A stretch of DNA of 22,414 bases from Lenisia limosa (Eukaryota; Breviatea). The stretch spans positions 1 to 22,414 of the forward strand of contig LPNZ01010775.1 in the NCBI GenBank assembly GCA_001655205.1, in the 5' to 3' direction. The notes below the pieces were generated by a model, which did no database searches, had not been told where the DNA came from, and saw only the letters and a program-made list of their open reading frames with translations. The position numbers were made by a program, and so were the translations under genes. Position 1 is the first letter of the stretch. Every line of letters starts with the position of its first letter. This document shows positions 1-8,600 of the stretch, piece after piece.

Positions 1-108
1 GCATATTTTGTTTTTAAATAAAAAGATTCCTTGTGTTTGATTTTTCATTCTGGCACCAAACAAGGAAGAAAATGAGCCTTGATAAAGAAAATATTTTTGA
101 TTTTGCAG
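1..108. other. AT-rich left edge, probably intronic
   Basis: I see no convincing exon here. The segment is AT-rich and ends in TTTTTGATTTTGCAG, a good 3' splice site directly before the first exon I can support on the + strand. It is therefore most likely the end of an intron of the gene that continues to 2188. Confidence 0.4.
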
Positions 109-2188
109 AATTCCTCTCCTTTTGGTTGATTTATATGAGGTTATGCGTTCAATACTCAAGACTTATGCAAGTATAGATAACTACAACCAGCACAACAGCT
201 CTCCGTTGTATTATCTAAGCCTTTATGTGTGTATGGGCGCCCAAAAACGTTAGATTCCATGTTCTCTCTCGTTTTTGGACCATAGGAAAGCCCAAGCCAC
301 ACCTTGGTGTAGTCCCCACCCACCGCAGCGTATTTGTCGAGGGAACTGTCAGAAAGACAAATGTCTGTGATGCAGGAAGGGGCACGAGTGTTGTTTATCG
401 ACTAAGTAGTCAGAGGTGAATTAAGCAACTTTGGTAGCCCACTTTTTTGGGAGGGGTGAACTGCTGTACTTCAATGATACTGCCGGCGGCCTCACTATCC
501 TACAGAGTAAATATTGCCAAATATGGAGAGTCTCGCAAAAAGGAATATTAAATCACCAAAATATTCATTTTTGGCCATATCAAAGGCGAGGGGATTTCAT
601 TCTTTTTGGTGTGATTCCGCCTAATGACGATATAATTGTTAGAGTGGCGGATAGCTAGTTTGTTCACCATTATTAATGAGAATTCAGTCAAGAATCGAAC
701 CTGTTGCGCTGCAGAAGCGCTCTGACTGTAAATCTGGAGTAGCAGTCCGCTGATCGGATCCTAAGTAAGTCACAATAGTTGGTCAGAAAACAGTGAATAT
801 GTCCCCTTTTGCTCTGAGAGTTAGCACAGCAAACCTGGTAATGGTGGGGCAGACACTGATGGTACACGACTTCCTGGACTACCGCGGCCAAATCGCACAT
901 GCAAAGCATACAGCACACGCCACCAGGTCTGAACCATAAGCTGATACCTGTTTGTTTTCAAATAGTCCACTAGGTAGTAAATTAGAAATGGAGAAACTCA
1001 TTATGACTTTCAATGCTGAACTAAGCCACACCATAAGCTCCGACAAAATCATCCCAGTACCCTATGATATGGTTATCTCAAAAGGTCAGGGTTTTTATTT
1101 GTTTCTTCAAGAGAGGTCCCTCCCACCTTCCTGCCACAACAAGAGAGGCACGATCGCGGATGTCATTTCGGCCATAGCGGTAGAGCGCATTGAGAAGTGC
1201 GCGGCTCTCGGCACAGATACTCGTTCGATGGCAGAGACGCGACGGTTTGCTGACTGCTGGCTGCTTGAACCTATGGAGGGGGGGGGGTCATATGATGCTC
1301 TAAAGTTTGAAGGTGTGGTGTGGATACCCAATGTTGGGATTGGTTAAAGAAAACGAGGAGCGGGGATCAAAAGCTTATCATTCACACGACCAACACCAGT
1401 TACATAGCATAGCAGCTTCCTGTATCTCCCCTCCCCCCCCAAAAAAAAGCACACGTTTGGAAATAGCTTGAGTCTTCAGTGATACGCACAGGTCCGACTG
1501 AAAGGTTACTGTGGTATACTCTGCAAAAGGGAACCAGCACGATTATGAATTCATGTATTGATACGTTGTATTTAACCTGCAATGATCAAAAAAGATGACA
1601 TTGTCTTGGGCTTCACTCTATTCCAAAAAGACTGGTAAAATATCGATAGAATTATCGAGAATTCAATCTTTTTTTGGTACCAAAGTGAAGCACTAACACT
1701 GTCCTATCCACAGTACCTTTACTAAATGCTTGTTGAGTGTCAATAACTTGAAGAGTCAGAGCAGTACGAGGGTATCCATTCCATCCTTCACCAATAACCT
1801 GCACTGTTAGTTGCATGTAAGGGGGGGGGGGGCTTGCGAAAGTTGCCAGAGAGTTTGGAGAATAAGACTGCTTTTGTAAATACCATGGGTAAACCCTGTG
1901 TACACTCCCCTCATTACTACATACCATGGTGTTACGCCCCTTATCAGCTGTGGGTGTTGTGTCAATAGGTTCGTCTAGGTTTTGGTTAGTTTGTGTGAGA
2001 AACATGTAATCCATAATTTTAAATCAATCAAATCGTCAAAAGTTGTCAACAAAACCCGGCTTAAATACTTCGAGTATCATCGACATGAGCACCCACCTAA
2101 TAAGCCAGACATGTCTAAGTCGCCAAGCCCCCTGTCGGAATCGGAAGAAGACACATCACTCATTGCTGATTGCCCACGATATTCCTAA
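109..2188 (+). CDS. Multi-exon gene of unknown function, 5' end outside the window
   Basis: I do not recognise the family. The model joins exons 109-170, 329-387, 438-529, 586-637, 688-727, 794-926, 966-1342, 1480-1567, 1714-1763, 1850-1875 and 1979-2188, stopping at TAA. Every junction has GT/AG borders and matching phase, giving about 395 codons. The product is mixed helical with no signal peptide or zinc motif. It includes a hydrophobic stretch LVMVGQTLMVHDFLDY and a conserved-looking block GTIADVISAIAVERIEKCAA within the longest exon. The tail is Ser/Pro/Glu-rich (SKSPSPLSESEEDTS). The exon at 966-1342 contains a run of ten G, a frameshift risk. The small exons at 1714-1763 and 1850-1875 are the least certain. 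A 120-codon minus-strand frame (1652-2014) overlaps this end; I prefer the + model because its phases chain to a clean C-terminus. Confidence 0.55.
225..295 (-). repeat. Palindromic element copy 1, in intron 171-328
   Basis: Read on the minus strand it begins TTGGGCTTTCCTATGGTCC, then AAAAACGA. About 35 nt further on it closes with an imperfect complementary arm (+ strand TATGGGCGCCCAAAAACGTT). It lies wholly inside a predicted intron of the + strand gene and is the only copy in antisense orientation to its host. Confidence 0.6.
1606..1692 (+). repeat. Palindromic element copy 2, in intron 1568-1713
   Basis: Left arm TTGGGCTTCACTCTATTCC then AAAAAGACTGGTAAAATATCGATAG. The right arm TTTTTTTGGTACCAAAGTGAAGC is its near-perfect inverted match. 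The loop holds ATCGAGAATTCAAT, related to the loop of copy 7. The element is followed by a branch-point-like CTAAC and a pyrimidine tract ending CCACAG, the proposed 3' splice site. Confidence 0.75.
1820..1832 (+). repeat. G homopolymer tract in a predicted intron
   Basis: An uninterrupted run of 12 G lies in the predicted intron 1764-1849. It is one of several G or C runs of 9-12 nt in this window, nearly all in introns. Confidence 0.8.
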
Positions 2189-2394
2189 TAATTAGGGTGG
2201 CCATGTAACAATAGAGTTGGGCATAACAGAGAATTGCTCTGGAACTTTAGAACAAAAAAGGAGAATGAATAGGTGTGCATCTTTGCATAGAGCTTCCCGG
2301 AAGTTCAAAAAAGGGTACTTGATGAATCCCGAATAAAATGCTGGATATAAATAAATGTTTTATTAGGTCCATTTTCGACCATAGTGAAGCCCAA
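2189..2394. other. Spacer between convergent genes
   Basis: In the simple model this is the 3' spacer between the genes ending at 2188 (+) and 2395 (-). An alternative last exon for the minus gene (2238-2185) would use part of it and turn the palindromic element at 2291-2394 into an intron. I see no other feature. Confidence 0.4.
2291..2394 (-). repeat. Palindromic element copy 3, directly after or within the 3' end of the minus gene
   Basis: On the minus strand it starts TTGGGCTTCACTATGGTCG then AAAA, and closes with CTTTTTTGAACTTCCGGGAAGC, an inverted partner of the first arm. Its internal TTCGGGATTCATCAAG matches the loop of copy 7 (TTCGAGGATTCATCAGTC). In the simple gene model the host stop codon TAA abuts its first base. 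In the alternative model it lies inside intron 2438-2239. Confidence 0.7.
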
Positions 2395-5238
2395 TTAGGC
2401 AGTGAACTGAAAGAGAGAAAAAAAAGCATAGTTCTTACAATATGACTTGCAAATGTGACGTATTCGGGGCGAGAGGAACTTTGCCCGTGTCCTGAGTAAT
2501 GAAGGATAATAAATGAAAATTCTAGCATCATAACTTCACACTAACCGTGGTTCTGAGATCCGTCTATTGCAGGGTTGTGAGAGCAATTGAACGAGTGGTG
2601 TGATGAGGGCGGAATGTTGATTGTGTCCGACGCTACGTGGTAAGAAACGAAATAAAGGTGTTAGAATTTTGGGAAAACAAGTGCCGTTTATGGTCGACTG
2701 GAAAGAAAGCATTCTAAACAGTGACAGGACCCTCCAACTGGCGGTTGTTTTGGCTTCGTCAGCATGAGTATCGGGCTTCACAGGAGATGTTTGCGGATCT
2801 GGTGACGGGCAAGGCGTTTCTTCAGCATCTTTTGTCAGGAGCACAACTGCTCCAAACACGAAACCTGAAAAGATCAAAAGATACATAAAAAGAAAGAGAA
2901 CCCGAACTCAAAACGCTGACAGCACATTTGAAGAATGATAAAAATAGATTCAAAAACTCCTCCTAGGCACCTTCCTCTTTGAACGCATTGGGACCCAGAG
3001 CATGGCCGGTTCTGAGAGCGAGTTCGTCAACTGCTGAAATATCTGCAATATAAGCTTTTGATGACTTTTGGGTCTTTTCCAATAGCATGATCGATACGAA
3101 CCTTCAGGGGTCCATTCGGATGGGGAGTGATGGGACAACGATGGACACAAGGCCGACAAGGGTTTTTCTTGGAAGATACCATGAATAAATGCTTCGTTTG
3201 CCCAGACGACAAACCTAAGTAAATAAGGAAATTTCAGTATGAAGAAATAGGTTCGACGATAAATCCTCAAATTATTTTGATATTGTACCTATCTTTTTCG
3301 AACTCTAGGAAGCCCTAATCATAACGAAATATTTTATGAAATCATGAAATGAATAACTGGAAACTCCAAATATCGAAAAAAAACAACTTTTGATAGACCC
3401 CCCACTGTGCCTCAGCCTCCAATGGGGTGTATCGTTTGCCAGAGGGAAAGAAAACTGTGAGTCAGTAGGGGGCACGGAAAGAATATAATTCATTATTATT
3501 ATAAAGTCATTCCTTTAGAATTGCAAGATAGGACTTACCTATCGTGATATTTCACTTTTAGAGGGTCTAAGGAAGCCCAAAATACCTCGAGCTAAACTGA
3601 ACGTTTCCCACACGCGGTCGAAGAAGACATTCCCATTAGTAACGTAGGCTAATGTGTGGGGGAGATACCCTGGAGCTGAAGAGTGGGTGTCAAAAAATCA
3701 AATTCAGCGTAAGAACAAAGACATGCAGAGGTGTGTATTCAATAAAATAAGGTTATTATTCAAGCTCACCAAGGGGAACAGGATCATCTTCAAGAACACA
3801 CTCTTCCAGGTTGTCCATATCACAGGCGTGAATCTATCAGATTGAGAACGAAAGATGAACATATGGTCTCAATAAAGAGTGAATTTGAACAGTAAACCTC
3901 TATAAAAATTAAGTACAGGGGAAGTGTATCCCTTCTAACCCCTCCTACGATCCAACAAGACTGTTTCGCCAGGAGACCCTCAACAATGCTCGTCATATTT
4001 GCCTCTGCTACTCGTCCGTCGTCCATCGCAAGCTGACGGGTGACATGGAATGCAAATGTAACTTATCAAAGTAAGTATACAATCCTTTCAATCTCTCAGA
4101 TTATATAATATGATATACACATGTGATATTATATAAAAATAATGATACATATCATATGGATGTGTTGTGTGCTCAACCTCCTTTTTTCTTTCCACCCATC
4201 AAACTCTCAGAGTGTCAGACACAGCGTTTCGGTACTGTTCATCGCTCCTAGACTTGAAGACAGTTAACGACTCCATCCAAACCGCTGTGTGAATGACATC
4301 TCGTGCCTCGGACAAACCTTTGGAGTAAGTTAAGAGCGTAAAAAGCTGTAACACAAAGAACAAAGGCCTAATGCAGGAGAGATCATTAAAACACTTACCC
4401 ACCCACCCAGTAAAGAGTCGCGTTCGGCCTCTTTTGTGATTATTTGGAGGAAATCCGTTAGGTTGTTTTCTGCGTTGATGAGTGTGATAAATTCATGTAT
4501 TAGTAGATAAAAGGCGGGGATTTCTGGGAATTCAATCCAAATGGAAGAGAGCAAACCTGGAGAGATGGGGTTCATGAGTTGGGGGTCGATTTTCCCAGAC
4601 ATTTCTTCACACGACACTCGAGACTCCTACGAACTGGTTAGAATTTGGAAACTTTGCTTATAATGGTGAGAAAATAGCTTCAGTAAATTTGCAACAACTG
4701 TGATTCGATCTTGCCAAAGAAAAGAAGAAGATATCTTGACAATTTGTAATGAAAAGAAGCTCATACATTTACAGAAGCGTTTTCTTGATCCACAGAGGTC
4801 CTCATAATGTACTCTGCAAGATTTGCTCCAGCAATTAACTTTGGCACCAAGTGACTAGTCCCTAAACAGGTCAACATCATAACTCAAATACCCATCACCT
4901 CCACTGAGCATCTCATATCCCCCCAAACCAGCCAGAGCTAACACGCGCATGAATGCCTCGTGTGAGTGGCTCGGATCGAGGTAAATGGCCTCCAACGCCA
5001 GGCCCATCCACGTGGTGCCATATTGCGCACTCAAGTAGTCCGCCTGTCAATGTCAGCTGAGCAAAAGATCGGTCATGTCACAACAAAAGAAAGATAGATA
5101 CACGTTCAAAAGATTACGAATTATCACAGTCCTATTTACCTGTTTTGTTGGAGAGGAATCCCAAGGCTTGGCAACCTTAAAGTAGGCTAGAGAGTGAAAC
5201 CATTGAAAAGTAATATAGGGCATACAATTTGTTGGCAT
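2395..5238 (-). CDS. Multi-exon gene of unknown function, about 461 aa
   Basis: I do not recognise it with confidence. Exons (descending) are 5238-5140, 5043-4899, 4861-4773, 4626-4557, 4469-4399, 4345-4223, 4032-3949, 3833-3770, 3675-3586, 3454-3358, 3214-3102, 3033-2971, 2864-2731, 2697-2637, 2563-2546, 2491-2439 and 2406-2395. All junction phases agree. The product is mostly helical and neutral, for example YGTTWMGLALEAIYLDPS, then VPKLIAGANLAEYIMR, then VVWANEAFIHGIF, with a Pro/Thr-rich tail (PCPSPDPQTSPVKPD). The segment CWIIHACDMDNLEECVLEDD, followed by PVPL, faintly recalls the conserved end of the fungal transcription-factor domain, but no zinc cluster is visible, so this is only a guess. 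The junction 4345-4223/4032 has a weak donor (GTGTCTG). If it is not used, two genes meet here: one stopping at 4199 and one starting at ATG 4026. The 33-nt gap 2730-2698 may be coding. Confidence 0.55.
3241..3318 (-). repeat. Palindromic element copy 4, in intron 3357-3215
   Basis: On the minus strand it reads TTAGGGCTTCCTAGAGTTCG then AAAAAGATAGG. It ends GAGGATTTATCGTCGAACC TATTTCTTC, matching the loop and right arm of copy 7 (GAGGATTCATCAGTC...GAACCGAAG). It sits inside a predicted intron of the minus-strand gene, in sense orientation, upstream of the 3' splice site TTATTTACTTAG. Confidence 0.65.
3508..3580 (-). repeat. Palindromic element copy 5 (degenerate), in intron 3585-3455
   Basis: The minus strand begins TTGGGCTTCCTTAGACCC only six bases after the donor GTATTT. 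A weak inverted partner TTCTAAAGGAATGA lies about 60 nt further on. It has the same orientation as its host gene. The second arm is poor, so only the first arm is firm. Confidence 0.5.
4080..4170. repeat. AT-rich palindromic stretch
   Basis: Overlapping AT palindromes (ATATGATATAC, CATATCATATG) occur between two exon groups of the minus-strand gene. Similar short palindromes recur in transcription-factor introns at 7380-7441 and 8445-8461. The perfect palindrome ATATCATATGATAT is shared by the latter two. Confidence 0.5.
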
Positions 5239-5640
5239 CGTGCTTCACTCGTCCCACTGTGAAAAAACAAACAATATTACATCACTTGCTGATCACACCA
5301 GTGATAAAAATCTAAGAAGCTAAGTAAGCAGGCGAAAGGGGCTTGAGCAAAGCAAATCAATCTGGCTGATAAGTTGGTGGTTATCGATTGTGTGTGTGCA
5401 ATGTGTGTGTGCGTTGTCGTGTAGTGTTGTTAGAGTGTTAGAGCAAGGTTAGAGCTAGGGAAGAGGAGCAATCTGTTTTTGGAAGAGAGAGAGAACTAGG
5501 AAATTTGCGGCGCCAGCCTAGGATCTAGGATACCCTACGATTAAATTTGTATTTTAGAGTTTTTGGGACCATTTGGATCAGTTTTGAAGAAGAAGAGCAG
5601 CAGTATTGTTGGAGCGCAGTATTGAGGTTTTAAAAAACTA
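5239..5640. promoter_or_regulatory. Divergent intergenic region with a TG-rich stretch
   Basis: About 400 bp separate the start of the minus-strand gene (5238) from the ATG of the Zn2Cys6 factor (5641), so both promoters should lie here. The visible features are a TG-rich low-complexity stretch at about 5388-5415 and a purine-rich patch before the + gene. I found no convincing TATA box or operator. Confidence 0.4.
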
Positions 5641-8600
5641 ATGAGTGGAAACCGCAGGGTAAAGTTGGCCTGTGTAAAGTGTAAAAAGTCGAAACGAAAG
5701 TGCTCGTATGTGGTTTCCCTTCGTAATACGTTTATTTTTGTTGTTTTCAACTTGATTTAATCAATTAAGAGGACCGCCAACTTGCACAAACTGCCAAATT
5801 AGGGGCATCGGTAGGGGAAACAATCCTATCACTCTCTTCCCATCGATACAATATATTCAACTCTATAATCATATGTTGATGCGAAAAAGTTAGGATTTCA
5901 TGTGAACTTTTTGGAATCAGTCGCCTGTCACCGATTGTGTCTGCCTCTTCATCCCCGCTTTCCATTCAATGAGAAATATACCACATAATTAGAGCCGCTT
6001 GCAACCTGTCCGACTTATATCTCTTACTACCCTCTCACTCCGTCCAGAATGTGTGTTTCCTCCAGGGTCAAACTTCGAGTTCGTCCGTGTAGATGACCAC
6101 ACTACCCCGGTGAGATGGACACTTGAGTGTTGAAACTATTGATGTCTTATCACCATTCCTGCTCCAATCCTCATTTTACCTGTGATGATGACTCACATGA
6201 CTCTTTATCCTGACTCTCCAGGCTCCTTCCTCTAGCCAAGCCAAACCCGAACCTCTCTCCTTTGAGTAGGCCGTATAGAAGATCTATGATATATAGATAT
6301 ATTATATAATAAATATATGGCCATGGCATGTCCTGTTGCAATCTGCTATAGATCTTGATGGTCAGCATTGTCGCTTTGTGACCATATAGGAGCCCTGTGA
6401 ATGACAATTCGGCCCTCATATCCACTGCGACAACGGTCAATGTCACCTCCTTATATGTTGGTGGTGTTTCAGGAATAATTGCGTGGCATTTTGACGTGTT
6501 GGCCCAATATGAGTTCATATGTTTGGGTTGAAACTGAGTCACCAGGGGTGTTAACTCTGATAAAGGTTCGGATAAATTCTTTGGACCAACTAAAGGACTG
6601 GTGAGTATCCCTTAAATAGCTCAGAGTGTCGGGCAACATCAACTCTACAATTTTATGAGGGGAGAGCGAGCTGGATTTAGACTCTTTTTCATATTAAGAC
6701 ATGCGACTTTTTTATTAACCGCACTTGAATCAATCTCCCATCATCTCTTAGAAGGGATATCCCGACTGCATGAGAAAGAGCAGTACTGGTACTGAATACC
6801 GCTACTCTAAATTGGGTCTCATCAAGGCCATTGAACAGTTCTCATACAAGATCAGTTTTCTTAGTAAGTTGAATTTTGTGATACAACTTAGTCTGGGCGA
6901 TGCTTTCACTCTTTTGATGGAACATACCAAGGCAACTGCTTTCTAACATGTCTTCTCAAGTCAACATCTCCAAATCTTCCGATTAACTCATCAGGTCAAA
7001 ATAACAAACTTTCGTCTGATAGCATTGTTATCTATTTCCATGGTTGGTGCAGTTTTATCAATACTTGTCATTAAAAATGTAGAAATCTTTGATCAGCTGA
7101 AACTTTCAATGTGTATCGACCCCCCTGTTTCCAAGGCCCTTCACCCAGTACACGAAGTAGGCAAGTGTATCATAGTATTCATCTGGCTGCTTGAAATGTC
7201 AAAATTGATTCATCTTGAAACACAAATCAGTAGATAGCGGTTGACTGTTTCTCAAGGTAAATCTAAATATTTATCACTATAATATATATTTGGTCAAATT
7301 CCCATATTCAAGGCTGATATTTCAAATATATTGCATAGTATCGTTAAAATATGGATTACATGTAGTATATATCATTAATATCGATATACTGGATATGATA
7401 CACACTGTATAATTAATATGATAATATATCATATGATATCTAAATCGGTATTGGACACCCCTTGTTGCATTGATAGAATCGAAGGGATATTTATTCTTCC
7501 TTCAACCTCTAAGTGTCTAATATCTCAGAACGATGTCTTTCTTCAAAGTGTGATTTGCCTGGTGGCCTCCATGCTTATGGATGCTGCTGAGCTATCTTTG
7601 CGGTTGGTCATGAACATACTGTAATTAAACATTTGATAGCTTCATCTTGATATTTTAGTTTTGATAATATTATTATGTTATACAATCCATGAATGTATAC
7701 TATGTATGTTTTTCACATTTTACAGGGTTCTTCCTGAGGTTGAAAAGCGCATCGGAAACTATTACACTCCAGACAGTAAGCCTTTGAATTTATCCTAAAA
7801 GACTTCAGTCATACTCTAAACAGTTACTTGTTTAGAGTATGACTTGTACCCTGCAATAATTTTTGAAGATAATCTTTGAAGTGTATGAAATGGTATTCAC
7901 GTTATATGTATGACCCACTTCAAAGTTGAAATTTAGAAATTTGTTCTCTTAATTGTACGGAGTAGTTACTCCCATTTTCAACCCATCTTATTCCTATCCA
8001 GCTTCCTTGGTGTATGCGCTTCTTATCTTCAAATTTATTGCTTTCACGAGGACTGAACCCTGCTTCTTCAATAAAGTAGGTACAGGACAGCTTGATGGTT
8101 TCTTGTTTTTCCTGATTCATAACTTAGATCACAAAACTACTGGATGGAGCGATATCTTTTTCGGGAGCTTCGGATGATGTTATTCAAATATCCAGTATTA
8201 TGACCATGTACTACTCTCCTTTTCCTGGTATGGCACATGGAGCTGAAGTTTATTAACACAATTACTTTCTCATTAAGCACTGTGATACAGAGTAGAAACT
8301 TGTTCTTCTATTCCTTTATTTCACCCAATTAGACAAAATGGAAGTGATGGAGCATTTACCTGTGGAGTTTCATGTTGCTCCGATTATGTGGTTGGCCAAT
8401 AGACTGCGAAGAGACAACTTAGATACCAAAAGCATAACTACATTATATCATATGATATCTTAGTATGGCTTCATTAGTAATCCGAATCACTCACGGTCCT
8501 TTAGGTTTTGTTTGAATGGCACTGGGGGTCTCTCGCCTTGGCCAATCCAATGGAACCATACGCCTAATGACAAATCCAACCATCCCGACTCCAAGATGAG

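Noticed and set aside
685-770. tRNA-like sequence: GGTTCGATTC (box-B-like) on the minus strand and ACTGTAAATC (tyrosine-anticodon-like) on the plus strand
   Set aside because: The two motifs are on opposite strands, the flanks do not form a 7-bp acceptor stem, and the T stem has a mismatch. The interval fits a coding exon (688-727) plus the start of an intron.
4080-8461. AT palindromes (ATATCATATGATAT) as a third mobile family
   Set aside because: They are short, lie in AT-rich introns, and lack any shared flank, so chance and composition explain them.
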